Notes: generated from the sequence alone by a model not told the origin. A stretch of DNA of 64,000 nucleotides from Sphingopyxis sp. BSN-002 (GCF_022024275.1 NZ_CP091804.1:3428501-3492500), one strand, 5' to 3'; positions 1 to 7,966 are shown, numbered from the stretch's first letter. Translations and numbers: made by a program.

Positions 1-102
1 CGCACCGCGGCGGCCGCGGGCGTTGATCGGACGGTCAAAATCGCGCTCGACCTGCACGTCCCAGCCCGATTTGGCATGGCGCAGGATGGTCAAAGTCTTC
101 AA
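1..102 (-). CDS. SixA-like histidine phosphatase, N-terminal fragment
   Basis: Only the first 34 codons are in the window; the rest lies beyond the left edge. The translation from a TTG at 102-100 contains LRHAKSGW followed by ERDFDRPINARGRRGA. These are the catalytic RHG-type histidine motif and the following conserved block of SixA-type phosphohistidine phosphatases (histidine phosphatase superfamily). A GGGGAG ribosome site lies six bases before the TTG, and no in-frame ATG fits the motif, so TTG is preferred. It follows the helicase gene on the same strand. SixA removes phosphate from histidine phosphotransfer proteins in E. coli; the target here cannot be judged from a fragment. Confidence 0.7.
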   Translation of the reverse strand, partial: MKTLTILRHAKSGWDVQVERDFDRPINARGRRGA

Positions 103-158
103 AAAACGCTCCCCGCGTTGCCTTCGATCCCCTCAATCAAAAGCTCTCTGCCGCAATC

Positions 159-2888
159 TCATGACGGTGAAAAGGCAGGAAACGCGGTTTTTCTTTGTTC
201 GACATTCGCCGCGGCAACATGATTGACCGCTTCGTCGAGCGGCAGGCGGCGGATCGGCGTGCCTTCGGGGAAGGCGCCGAGCAGCCTTGAAGGGAAGCTT
301 GGTGAGAGCATCACGAATTGCCCGAAATCGTCGGCGCGGCGGATCAGGCGGCCAAAGGCCTGGCCGATCCGCGCGCGGATGACGCTGTCGTCATAGCCGC
401 CGCCGCCCTGTGCGGCGCGGCGCGCGGCGTGAAGGATCGTCGGGCGCGGCCAGGGCACGCCCTCCATCACGACGAGTCGCAGCGAATCGCCCGGAACGTC
501 GACGCCATCCCTCAATGCATCGGTGCCGAGCAGCGAGGCGTGCGGGTCGGCGCGGAAGATGTCGACGAGCGTGCCGGTGTCGAGCGGATCGACATGCTGG
601 GCGTAGAGCGGCAGCCCGGCGCGGGCGAGGCGGTCGGCGATGCGCGCGTGAACGATACGCAGCCGCCGGATCGCGCTGAAGAGCCCGAGCGCCCCGCCGC
701 CCGATGCCTCGATCAGCCGGCTGTACGCGCCGGCGAGCGCGGGCAGGTCGCCGCGCGGGATGTCGGTGACGATCAGCACTTCGGACTGGCGCGCATAATC
801 GAACGGGCTTGGTACCGCGAAATGCTGGACGCCGCCGTCCATATGCCGCGCGCCGGTGCGGATATCGGCGTCGGTCCAACCCGATCCGCTTCGCAAGGTG
901 GCGGAGGTGACGAGCACGCCCTGCGCGGGGCGATAGACGATGTCGGCGACCGGGCGCGCGGGGTCGAGCCAGTGCCGGTGGAGACCCATATCGAACTCGC
1001 GGCCGTCGAAGCGGTCGACTGCGAGCCAGTCGACGAAGTCGGGATCGGCGGGGCCGCCGACGCGGCCGAGCAGCGACAGCCACGCGCCGAGCGTGTCGAT
1101 CCGCGTGCCGAGGCTGTTGCGTGCGCCGTCGACGCGCGCCCGCGCCTGTCCGTCGAGCCAGTCGGGCGGATCCTCGACGAGCGCGTCGAGTCGCTTGCCG
1201 AGCGCCAGGAGCGGGCGCAGCAGCGCCTCGATCGCGTCGCTTGCACCCGCGGCGGCGGCGACCAGTTCGGGATCGGGATCGGCGAGTTCGGTTTCGAGAC
1301 CGTAGCCGCTGTCACCCGCGCGCGTGTCGACGCTGCGCGCATAGGTCATCGCGCGCACCGCGACGAGAAGCCGCTCGATCGCGCCCCACGGTTCATTCTC
1401 GGAAATGCGGCCGAGCCAGCCTTCGCCGGGCAGTTCGCCCGCGGCGTGGATTGCAGCCTGGATCGCCTTGTCGCCCGCCTCGTCATAGCTTGCGACATCG
1501 GCAAGCCTTGCCGCGAGCCCGCGGCGCCGGCCACGCGACTTGCCCTCGGGGCCGAGCACCCAGCGGCGGATCTCGACCGCTTCCTGACCGGTCAGCGCCG
1601 CGGCGAACATCGAGTCGGCGGCGTCCCACAGATGATGGCCCTCGTCGAAGATCAGTCGCGTCGCTGGCGCCCCGCCGTCGCGCGGGCGTGCGGCCTGCAC
1701 CATGGTCAGCGCATGGTTGGCGATGATGATGTCGGCCTGACCTGCGGCGCGCGTCGAGCGCTCGATGAAGCATTTGCGGAAATGCGGGCAGCCCGCATAG
1801 ATGCACTCGCCGCGCCGGTCGGTGAGCGCAGTGGTGCCGTTGCGGCGGAAGAGCGCGGGGAGCCAGCCGGGCAGATCGCCGCCGACCATGTCGCCGTCAC
1901 GCGTGTACGCCGCCCAGCGCGCGACGAGCTGTGCAAGGATCGCGGCGCGGCCCGAGAAGCCCCCCTGCAGCGCATCCTCGAGATTGAGCAGGCAGAGATA
2001 ATTTTCGCGGCCCTTGCGCACGACGACCTTCTCGCGGTGCGTCGCGGCGTCGGGGTATAGCTTCTCGGTCTCGCGCGCGAGCTGGCGTTGCAGCGCCTTG
2101 GTATAGGTCGAGATGCAGATCGCGCCCGCCGACTGGTCGATCCACTGCTTGGCAGGAGCGAGATAACCCAGGGTCTTGCCGATTCCGGTACCCGCCTCGG
2201 CAACGAGCATCTGCGGCATGTCCTTGCGCTCGCGCGGGGCGAAGATCGCGGCCGTCGCCTGCGCATAATCCTGTTGCCCCGTGCGGCGCTCGGCGCCGTC
2301 GCCGGTCAGCCGGTCGAGCCGCGCGCGGACGTCGTCGGGATTGACCGTCACCTGCCGCGGCTGCGGGCGCGGCGGCGCCTCCTCCCACTCGGGCAGGCGT
2401 GCGAAAAGCCAGCGGTCGGTCTTGTCGGGCGGGTCCAGCCGGGATTGCATGAGCGACGCCCACGGCCAACGCTGGCGGCCGAGCGATTGCAGCCCGTGCC
2501 AGGCGCCTTCACGTTCGGGCCAGTCGGGATCGTCGAGGCTCGCAAGCATCGCGGCGGCAGCGAGGCGGAGGAAGGGTGCGATATCCTCTTCGGCCTTCGG
2601 CGTGTCGAGACCGATCGACGCGGCGATCCCCGCGGGCGTCGGCACCGTGAAGCGTGCGGGATAGAGAAAGGCGAAAAGCTCGAGGAGGTCGAGCCCCGAC
2701 AGTTCGGGATAGCCCAGCCGGTCGCCGGTCAGCGTCGCATTGAGCAGAAGGTGCGGCGTTGCGGCTACCGCCGCGATGGCTTCGCCGCGTCCGACGCGTT
2801 GTACACGGCCCGCAGGATCGGCGATCCAGATGCCGACATGGCTCGCGTGGATGGCGGGCAGGGCAAGGGGATCGACGCGGGGGAGCAT
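159..2888 (-). CDS. ATP-dependent DNA helicase, DinG/XPD (Rad3) type with Fe-S cluster
   Basis: This 909-residue superfamily 2 helicase has a Walker A motif (EAGTGIGKT) near residues 230-238 and a DEAH-type Walker B (DEGHH) near residue 414. Between them are four cysteines (one in ENYLCLL near 298, three in CIYAGCPHFRKC near 363), the 4Fe-4S arrangement of XPD/DinG. The C-terminal half carries the second RecA-like domain, with GLFSAIRRL and a late QAFGRLIR motif VI. DinG-type enzymes unwind DNA 5'-3' and resolve R-loops or damage structures. The N-terminal 200 residues do not match anything I recognise; such an extension is seen in alphaproteobacterial homologues annotated simply as ATP-dependent DNA helicase. 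The ATG at 2888 is well placed. Confidence 0.9.
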   Translation of the reverse strand: MLPRVDPLALPAIHASHVGIWIADPAGRVQRVGRGEAIAAVAATPHLLLNATLTGDRLGYPELSGLDLLELFAFLYPARFTVPTPAGIAASIGLDTPKAEEDIAPFLRLAAAAMLASLDDPDWPEREGAWHGLQSLGRQRWPWASLMQSRLDPPDKTDRWLFARLPEWEEAPPRPQPRQVTVNPDDVRARLDRLTGDGAERRTGQQDYAQATAAIFAPRERKDMPQMLVAEAGTGIGKTLGYLAPAKQWIDQSAGAICISTYTKALQRQLARETEKLYPDAATHREKVVVRKGRENYLCLLNLEDALQGGFSGRAAILAQLVARWAAYTRDGDMVGGDLPGWLPALFRRNGTTALTDRRGECIYAGCPHFRKCFIERSTRAAGQADIIIANHALTMVQAARPRDGGAPATRLIFDEGHHLWDAADSMFAAALTGQEAVEIRRWVLGPEGKSRGRRRGLAARLADVASYDEAGDKAIQAAIHAAGELPGEGWLGRISENEPWGAIERLLVAVRAMTYARSVDTRAGDSGYGLETELADPDPELVAAAAGASDAIEALLRPLLALGKRLDALVEDPPDWLDGQARARVDGARNSLGTRIDTLGAWLSLLGRVGGPADPDFVDWLAVDRFDGREFDMGLHRHWLDPARPVADIVYRPAQGVLVTSATLRSGSGWTDADIRTGARHMDGGVQHFAVPSPFDYARQSEVLIVTDIPRGDLPALAGAYSRLIEASGGGALGLFSAIRRLRIVHARIADRLARAGLPLYAQHVDPLDTGTLVDIFRADPHASLLGTDALRDGVDVPGDSLRLVVMEGVPWPRPTILHAARRAAQGGGGYDDSVIRARIGQAFGRLIRRADDFGQFVMLSPSFPSRLLGAFPEGTPIRRLPLDEAVNHVAAANVEQRKTAFPAFSPS

Positions 2889-2938
2889 CGGAATATGCTA
2901 GGGACAAAAGGCGAACGCGGCAAGGTCAGGCCGTAACC

Positions 2939-3250
2939 TTAATCCGTTTGTCCTGAGCTTGTCGAAGGACTGTTCTTGCTCTTTGCCAACGCCGACAAAC
3001 TGCCCCAATCCCCGCGGATCAGGGCCATCTTCTTGGCCCGGCTCCATCCCTTTATTCGGCGCTCCGCCTCCAACGCTTCAATCCGCGTTGAGAAATCCTG
3101 GCTCCAGACGAGCACGACAGGCAATCTGTCGGCAGTGAAGCCGGGAAAAGTGCCGGATACATGCTCGGCGAGGCGGCGTTGAAGATTGTCGATGTGGCCG
3201 GTGTAATAGGCACCGCCGCGGCAGTGCAGAATATAGGCCCAGAAGCTCAT
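2939..3250 (-). CDS. GIY-YIG nuclease domain protein
   Basis: This 103-residue protein is a single GIY-YIG domain: YIL near residue 7 and AYYTGHIDNLQRRLAEH near 15-31 form the paired motif, followed by a conserved Arg/Glu-rich helix (EALEAERRIKGW). It belongs to the small stand-alone UPF0213/YhbQ-like group, whose role is uncertain (structure-specific or repair nuclease proposed). The ATG at 3250 is chosen over the GTG at 3253. The last ten or so codons (SPSTSSGQTD) are translated from a copy of a dispersed repeat, so the natural C-terminus has apparently been replaced. An inverted copy of that repeat lies just upstream of the start. Confidence 0.85.
   Translation of the reverse strand: MSFWAYILHCRGGAYYTGHIDNLQRRLAEHVSGTFPGFTADRLPVVLVWSQDFSTRIEALEAERRIKGWSRAKKMALIRGDWGSLSALAKSKNSPSTSSGQTD
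2944..2977 (-). repeat. REP-like dispersed repeat, copy 1
   Basis: A 34-base element with core CCTGAGCTTGTCGAAGG. It matches the reverse complement of 3269-3302 at 30 of 34 positions. It overlaps the 3' end of the GIY-YIG gene and supplies its last codons and region before the stop. The core resembles an intergenic repeat I recall from many sphingomonad genomes; that link is from memory. Confidence 0.75.
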
Positions 3251-3268
3251 CACCGGCGGGATAAAGGG

Positions 3269-3302
3269 AAGAACGGCCCTTCGACAAGCTCAGGGCGAAC
3301 GG
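3269..3302 (+). repeat. REP-like dispersed repeat, copy 2 (inverted)
   Basis: Inverted partner of the repeat at 2944-2977 (four mismatches in 34). It lies 19 bases upstream of the GIY-YIG start codon. The two copies bracket the gene in opposite orientation, as ends of a small mobile or formerly mobile unit might; no target-site duplication was obvious to me. Confidence 0.75.
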
Positions 3303-3319
3303 GTTTATCCGTTATGGAT

Positions 3320-3688
3320 TCAGCTCAGCCCGCAGCGTCCGAAACCGGCGGTGCGCTGGCTGAGGAAGGCGGGCGGCATGTCGCTTGGCCTGACCCTGCG
3401 CGCGCTGTGCAGTGCATTGTACAGTGCGCCATGGGTCAGCTCATAAGGAAAGCGGACGCCCATGCGGTCGAATTCGGACCACATCACGACGGCGTAGGTA
3501 ACCTCGCCGGCATAGTGGATTTCGCAGCGCGAGCGCGCGGGCATACTCGCGCCGTCGATACGTGCGCCGCCTTCGGACAGGTCGACGATGCGACCGTCGA
3601 CGAAATTGAGAACGCCGTTGACCATGACCTCGATCGAGACCGGGGTCCGGTTATGGCTGCGCGCCGTGGGGGTACGGAAGTTCGTCAT
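3320..3688 (-). CDS. PilZ domain protein
   Basis: A 122-residue protein made almost entirely of one PilZ domain. RTPVSIEVMVN near residue 14 supplies the arginine region and DLSEGGARIDG near 38-48 is the D/NxSxxG signature; VVMWSEFDRMGVRF closes the barrel. PilZ domains bind cyclic di-GMP and change the activity of a partner or of themselves. The leading RxxxR motif is not perfect here (RSHNRTP), so binding is likely but not certain. It is a single gene on the minus strand facing the LuxR-type gene. Two large c-di-GMP enzymes are coded elsewhere in the window (11178-13808 and 31842-32972). Confidence 0.8.
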   Translation of the reverse strand: MTNFRTPTARSHNRTPVSIEVMVNGVLNFVDGRIVDLSEGGARIDGASMPARSRCEIHYAGEVTYAVVMWSEFDRMGVRFPYELTHGALYNALHSARRVRPSDMPPAFLSQRTAGFGRCGLS

Positions 3689-3752
3689 GGGCAGAGGCTA
3701 AGCCCGACATGGTAAATTTTCCGGTAACGATAAGCCGGGCGATGGCTCCATA

Positions 3753-4199
3753 TTGCAAGCATTGGCGGAGAATGATCTATCGCAGGTCATGGCCCGGTCG
3801 ATCTTCCTCTATGGCATTGCGCTGGCCGCGGTGGCGTTCCTGCTCGAATGGCTGAACTACCGGCATGTCGTGCACCGCTGGTCGGCCGAATTCTATATCG
3901 TCTGCATCGCGGCTGTCTGCGTGGCGCTCGGGATCTGGGTCGGCAACCGGCTGACCGCACGCCCGCGGCTGGCTTTTGCGCGGAATGACGCCGCGATCGC
4001 AGCGCTCGGCCTCAGCGCGCGCGAGTGCGAGGTGCTCGAAATGCTCGCGGCGGGGCATGCGAACAAGGTCATCGCGCGCCAGCTCGATATCTCGCCGAAC
4101 ACGGTGAAGACGCATGTCGCGCGCGTCTATGAAAAGCTGGCGGTCGCCAGCCGGACGCAGGCGGTGCAGAAGGCGCGAACGCTCGACATCCTGCCGTAA
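3753..4199 (+). CDS. Membrane-anchored LuxR-type HTH protein
   Basis: About 148 residues. Two hydrophobic segments (roughly residues 15-32 and 46-64) precede a LuxR/GerE helix-turn-helix at about 83-145 with the classic LSARECEVLEMLAAGHANKVIA and SPNTVKTHVARVYEKL elements. There is no receiver or ligand domain, so the DNA-binding domain is tethered to two membrane helices, a compact one-component sensor layout. The start is uncertain: a TTG at 3753 gives the full length, while an ATG at 3789 would shorten it by 12 residues; neither has a convincing ribosome site. Its target is unknown; the DUF4199 gene directly downstream is a candidate. Confidence 0.75.
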   Translation: MQALAENDLSQVMARSIFLYGIALAAVAFLLEWLNYRHVVHRWSAEFYIVCIAAVCVALGIWVGNRLTARPRLAFARNDAAIAALGLSARECEVLEMLAAGHANKVIARQLDISPNTVKTHVARVYEKLAVASRTQAVQKARTLDILP

Positions 4200-4297
4200 A
4201 ATCGGGGAGACCCGCCAAATCACCCGTTTGGGCGATGGATTTCGGCCGTTGTTCCGCCTCTCCTTGCATGGCATTCATTCACAAGGGGAGACTATTC

Positions 4298-4834
4298 ATG
4301 GGCAGGGTCATCGCAGTCTATGGCGCCATTTCGGGCGTCATCGTCGTCATCGGCATGTTCATCAACATCAGCTTCCTCGCCGACCATGGCGCGATGGGGA
4401 TGGTCGCCGGCTATCTGTCGATGCTGGTGGCGCTCATTTTCGTGTTCGTCGGCGTGAAGCGCTATCGCGACGTCGATCTGGGCGGAGTGATCGGTTTCTG
4501 GAGGGCGTTCGGCGTGGGTTTGGGGATCGGGCTCGTTTCAGGGCTGTTCTATGTGCTCGGCTGGGAACTTTATATGTGGAAGACCGGCGGGACCTTCATG
4601 GCCGAATATATCGCCTCGAGCATCGAGGACATGCGCGCAGCGGGGAAATCGGCCGCCGAGATCGCGGAATTCTCGTCGGAGATGGGCGCGATGGCCGAGC
4701 AGTATAAAAATCCGCTGTTCCGCATGGCGCTGACGCTGACCGAGATACTGCCGGTCGCGCTGATCGTGTCGCTCGTGTCGGCGGCGCTGCTGCGCCGGAG
4801 CAGCTTCATGCCGGCGGTGCAGCCGCGCGGGTAA
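4298..4834 (+). CDS. DUF4199 family membrane protein
   Basis: A 178-residue protein with about four membrane helices: two at the N-terminus (starting VIAVYGAISG and MVAGYLSMLVALIFVFVGV), one near residue 75-95 (GVGLGIGLVSGLFYVLG) and one near the C-terminus (LPVALIVSLVSAALL). The layout, with KRYRD after helix 2 and an amphipathic stretch between helices 3 and 4, matches DUF4199 proteins of unknown function. The ATG at 4298 is chosen because AAGGGGAG lies at ideal spacing; longer in-frame versions starting at 4235 lack a ribosome site. It follows the LuxR-type gene after about 100 bases and may be co-regulated with it. Confidence 0.75.
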   Translation: MGRVIAVYGAISGVIVVIGMFINISFLADHGAMGMVAGYLSMLVALIFVFVGVKRYRDVDLGGVIGFWRAFGVGLGIGLVSGLFYVLGWELYMWKTGGTFMAEYIASSIEDMRAAGKSAAEIAEFSSEMGAMAEQYKNPLFRMALTLTEILPVALIVSLVSAALLRRSSFMPAVQPRG

Positions 4835-4894
4835 TCGGCGGGGAAGGGGGCCGGGGCGCGTCCGGTCTTCTTCCCATCGGCGCATCTTGCCGCT

Positions 4895-6508
4895 ATGGCG
4901 CGCGCCATGACTGACTTGCACCTTCATCCTTCGCTGCGCGAACCCGCGCAAACGTCCAAGGCCTGGCCGTTCGAGGAAGCGCGCAAGCTGATCAAACGCT
5001 ATCCGCAGGGCAAGCCGGGTGGCGATCCCGTGCTGTTCGAGACCGGCTATGGCCCGTCGGGCCTGCCGCATATCGGCACCTTCAACGAAGTGCTGCGCAC
5101 GACGATGGTCCGCCGCGCCTATGAGACGCTGACGGGCAATGCCCCGACGCGGCTCGTCGCGTTCAGCGACGACATGGACGGCCTGCGCAAGGTTCCCGAC
5201 AATGTGCCGCAAAAGGAGATGCTCGCCGGGCACCTTGGCAAGCCGCTGACCGATATTCCCGATCCGTTCGGCAAGTATGAAAGTTTCGCGCATCATAACA
5301 ATGCGATGCTTCGCGAGTTTCTCGACCGCTTCGGTTTCGACTATGAATTCGTCAGCTCGACCGAGCGTTACAAGTCGGGCGCCTTTGACGAGGCGCTGAA
5401 GAATGTCCTGCGCCACAATCAGGACATTCTCGACATCATGTTGCCGACGCTGCGCGCCGAGCGCGCCGCGACCTATTCGCCGATCCTGCCGGTCAGCCCC
5501 AAATCGGGGATCGTGCTGCAGGTGCCGGTGACGGTGGTCGACGCCGACAAGGGCCTTGTGTCGTTCGAGGACGAAGGCGAGACGATCACGCACAGCATTC
5601 TCGGCGGCGGCGCGAAGCTGCAGTGGAAGGTCGACTGGGCGATGCGCTGGGTCGCGCTCGGTGTCGATTACGAAATGTACGGCAAGGACCTGACCGACAG
5701 CGGCATCCAGTCGGGCAAGATCGCGCGCGCACTCGGCGGGCAGAAGCCCGAAGGTTTGATCTACGAAATGTTCCTCGACGAAAAGGGCGAGAAGATTTCG
5801 AAATCGAAGGGCAATGGCCTGAGCCTCGAGCAATGGCTGAGCTATGGCAGCGAGGAGAGCCTCGCCTTCTTCGCGTATCGTGAGCCCAAGGCTGCGAAGC
5901 AGCTGCATATCGGTGTGATCCCGAAGGCGGTCGACGAATATCTGCAGATGCGCGGCAACTACCCGGCGCAGGAGCCCGACAAGAAGCTCGGCAACCCGGT
6001 GCACCACGTCCATGTCGCGCGCGGCGAGGATATGCCGGGCGCCGAGCTGCCGGTTACCTTCGGGCTGTTGCTGAACCTCGTCGGCGTGATGGGCGCCGAT
6101 GCCTCGAAGGACCAGATCTGGCGCTATCTCGGCCAATATGTCGAGGGGGCGAGCGCTGCGACTTACCCGGAGCTCGACCGGCTGATCGACAATGCGATGG
6201 CGTACAACCGCGACTATGTCGCGCCGACGCTCAGCCGCCGCAAGCCGCAGGGCGGTGAAGGCGCGGCATTGAAGGAACTTGACGACAAGCTCGCGGCGCT
6301 GCCCGCCGATGCCTCGGCCGACGATATCCAGAATATCGTATATGAGATCGGCAAGAACGAGGCCTATGGCTTTGAAAACCTGCGTGATTGGTTCAAGGCG
6401 CTGTACGAGACGCTGCTCGGGTCGAGCGCCGGGCCGCGCATGGGCAGCTTCATCGCGCTGTTCGGGATCGACAACACGCGGCGATTGATCGCCGAGGCGC
6501 TGGCATAA
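4895..6508 (+). CDS. lysS: Lysyl-tRNA synthetase, class I
   Basis: This 537-residue enzyme charges tRNA-Lys. It is of the class I (archaeal/alphaproteobacterial) type, not the usual class II. It has the Rossmann HIGH-like motif PHIGTF near residue 58 and the KMSKS-like motif KISKSKG near residue 300. Zinc-ribbon cysteines seen in some archaeal members are not apparent. The catalytic half is followed by a helical anticodon-binding region ending GSFIALFGIDNTRRL. Two in-frame ATGs compete, 4895 and 4907; the second gives MTDLHLHPSL. It appears to be the first gene of a short plus-strand run with the DUF3291 and asparaginase-like genes. Also named lysK in some annotations. Confidence 0.92.
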   Translation: MARAMTDLHLHPSLREPAQTSKAWPFEEARKLIKRYPQGKPGGDPVLFETGYGPSGLPHIGTFNEVLRTTMVRRAYETLTGNAPTRLVAFSDDMDGLRKVPDNVPQKEMLAGHLGKPLTDIPDPFGKYESFAHHNNAMLREFLDRFGFDYEFVSSTERYKSGAFDEALKNVLRHNQDILDIMLPTLRAERAATYSPILPVSPKSGIVLQVPVTVVDADKGLVSFEDEGETITHSILGGGAKLQWKVDWAMRWVALGVDYEMYGKDLTDSGIQSGKIARALGGQKPEGLIYEMFLDEKGEKISKSKGNGLSLEQWLSYGSEESLAFFAYREPKAAKQLHIGVIPKAVDEYLQMRGNYPAQEPDKKLGNPVHHVHVARGEDMPGAELPVTFGLLLNLVGVMGADASKDQIWRYLGQYVEGASAATYPELDRLIDNAMAYNRDYVAPTLSRRKPQGGEGAALKELDDKLAALPADASADDIQNIVYEIGKNEAYGFENLRDWFKALYETLLGSSAGPRMGSFIALFGIDNTRRLIAEALA

Positions 6509-6519
6509 GGGAGGCGGGC

Positions 6520-7005
6520 ATGGCGGGATATGAACTCGCGCAGATCAACATCGCGCGCTTCCGTCTGCCTGCCGACCATGTCGCGAACCGCGACTTCATG
6601 GCGGCGCTCGACGGCGTCAACGCGATCGCCGAGGCGAGCGACGGCTTCATCTGGCGGCTGACCGGTGACGGCAACGATGCGACCGACGTGCCGGTGACCG
6701 ACGATCCGCTCGTGATTCCGAACATGTCGGTGTGGCGCGATATCGATGCGCTTGCGGCCTTCGTCTATCGCCAGCCCGGTCATCTTTCGATCATGCGGCG
6801 GCGCAAGGAGTGGTTCGACCATATCGCCGTCTATCAGGTGCTCTGGTGGGTTCCCGCGGGGCATCGCCCGACGGTTGCCGAAGGGATGGCGCGGCTCGCG
6901 ATCCTCGAGGCGAGCGGACCGACGGCGGAGGCCTTCACCTTCAAACGGCCCTTCGCCGCGCCCGACGGCACCCCTGCGGCGCCGGTGCAGGACGAATGCG
7001 CATGA
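6520..7005 (+). CDS. DUF3291 family protein
   Basis: A 161-residue soluble protein. The start at 6520 has AGGGAGG just upstream. It begins ELAQINIARFRLP and contains FIWRLTGDG, MSVWRDIDAL, HLSIMRRRKEWF and LWWVPAGHRPTVAEGMARL, the conserved blocks of DUF3291, a family with a dimeric alpha/beta barrel (antibiotic-biosynthesis-monooxygenase-like) fold and no firmly assigned reaction. It starts 11 bases after lysS and its stop overlaps the ATG of the next gene in ATGA, so the two are translationally coupled. Confidence 0.8.
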   Translation: MAGYELAQINIARFRLPADHVANRDFMAALDGVNAIAEASDGFIWRLTGDGNDATDVPVTDDPLVIPNMSVWRDIDALAAFVYRQPGHLSIMRRRKEWFDHIAVYQVLWWVPAGHRPTVAEGMARLAILEASGPTAEAFTFKRPFAAPDGTPAAPVQDECA

Positions 7006-7487
7006 TCGACATCTTCACCACCGGCGGGACGATCGACAAGGTCTATTTCGACGCGCTCTCCGAATATCAGGTGGGGCCGACCGCGCTGCCCGATCTGCTG
7101 CGCGAGAATAATGTCCACGTCCCGCACCGCGTGACGCAGCTGATGCGCAAGGACAGCCTCGAGCTCACCGACGCCGACCGCGAGACGATCCGCGCCGCGG
7201 TGGCGGGAAGCGATGCGTCGCGCATCCTCGTCACGCACGGGACCGACACGATGCCGGTCACGGGGCGGGTGCTTGCCGGGATCCCGGACAAGACGATCGT
7301 GATGACCGGCGCGATGCAGCCCGCGTCGGTGCGCGCGAGCGACGCCGAATTCAATGTCGGCTTCGCGCTCGCCGCTGTGCAGACGCTGCCGCCGGGCGTC
7401 TATATCGCGATGAACGGAATGATCTTCGACCCCGCGACGACGGTGAAGGACCGCGCGGGATCGCGTTTCGTCTCGGGCGCCGAATAA
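7002..7487 (+). CDS. Single-domain asparaginase-like protein
   Basis: A 161-residue protein matching only the N-terminal domain of type I/II asparaginases. It has TTGGTIDK near residue 6 (the catalytic TGGTI threonine) and VTHGTDTMPVT near residue 74 (the second catalytic Thr-Asp pair), then TGAMQPASVRASDAEFNVGFAL. Full asparaginases are about 330 residues and use a second domain for tetramer contacts and part of the active site; here the gene ends cleanly after the first domain with no trace of the second downstream. Such short forms occur in other alphaproteobacteria, so this is probably a real family rather than a truncation. The ATG overlaps the DUF3291 stop. Activity on asparagine is unproven. 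Confidence 0.8.
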   Translation: MIDIFTTGGTIDKVYFDALSEYQVGPTALPDLLRENNVHVPHRVTQLMRKDSLELTDADRETIRAAVAGSDASRILVTHGTDTMPVTGRVLAGIPDKTIVMTGAMQPASVRASDAEFNVGFALAAVQTLPPGVYIAMNGMIFDPATTVKDRAGSRFVSGAE

Positions 7488-7500
7488 AGAAGCGCGCGCT

Positions 7501-7525
7501 GTAACCTTCGGACCCCGCCTCCGAA
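7501..7525 (+). promoter_or_regulatory. Candidate ECF-sigma promoter of the bufferin operon
   Basis: GTAACC (7501-7506), 15 bases, then CGAA (7522-7525), lying about 50 bases before the first precursor ATG. An AAC-containing -35 with a CGAA-type -10 is typical of ECF sigma factors, and a GTAACC/CGAA pair is, as I recall, the sigma-F promoter of the Caulobacter bufferin operon. No ECF sigma gene is in this window. Confidence 0.5.
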
Positions 7526-7577
7526 TATCCTTCCGGGACCGGCATCGTGCCGCTTCGCCCAGTCTTCGGAGGATAAT

Positions 7578-7862
7578 ATGACCAGCAACAAGTTCGCCGC
7601 CGCCGTCGCCGCTTCGGCCACCGCCCTCGCGCTTGCCGGCGCCGCCATGGCTGCGCCGGCACCCGCCGGCAGCTCGGGCGCCGCGGTCGGCGCGAAGGAC
7701 ACCGTCCATTGCTACGGCGTCAACAGCTGCAAGGGCACGGCCGACTGCAAGACCGCGTCGAACGAGTGCAAGGGCCAGAACGAGTGCAAGGGCCACGGCT
7801 TCAAGGCGGTCGCCGCGGCGAAGTGCCTGTCGGACGGCGGCGTCATCGGCGACATCGGCTGA
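7578..7862 (+). CDS. bufA2: Bufferin-type precursor peptide (BufA2-like), first copy
   Basis: A 94-residue exported peptide. An N-terminal signal peptide with hydrophobic core AAAVAASATALAL ends at an AMA cleavage site near residue 25. The mature part holds six cysteines in HCYGVNSCKG, DCK, two NECKG motifs and KCL. This Cys-rich CxGxNxCKG pattern is that of the periplasmic bufferin metallophores of the BufA2 type. In bufferins the maturase BufB with BufC converts core cysteines to thio-oxazoles that bind copper. A strong GGAGGA site precedes the ATG. The gene heads the locus, followed by a second precursor, bufB and bufC. Which cysteines are modified and which metal is bound are not visible from sequence. 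Confidence 0.8.
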   Translation: MTSNKFAAAVAASATALALAGAAMAAPAPAGSSGAAVGAKDTVHCYGVNSCKGTADCKTASNECKGQNECKGHGFKAVAAAKCLSDGGVIGDIG

Positions 7863-7870
7863 TCGTTTCG

Positions 7871-7904
7871 CTTCCCGGGCCTCGCTTCGTCGCGGTCCGG
7901 GAAG
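7871..7904 (+). terminator. Hairpin after first precursor gene
   Basis: CTTCCCGG (7871-7878) pairs with CCGGGAAG (7897-7904) across an 18-base loop, nine bases after the precursor stop. No U-run follows, so it may act as an attenuator or mRNA-stabilising end rather than a full terminator. Confidence 0.45.
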
Positions 7905-7966
7905 AATCCCTTCGCCTGTGATCCAGATCATGCCACAAGACCCGCGGGTCGTGTGACAACAGCACG

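Noticed and set aside
318..2060. Long plus-strand open frame opposite the helicase
   Set aside because: It mirrors the helicase gene, has no recognisable motif and is rich in Arg/Ala/Gly, the mark of a GC-rich antisense shadow.
7002..7487. Asparaginase-like gene as a truncated pseudogene
   Set aside because: Clean start and stop, overlap with the upstream gene, intact motifs and no second-domain remnant; single-domain forms exist in relatives.
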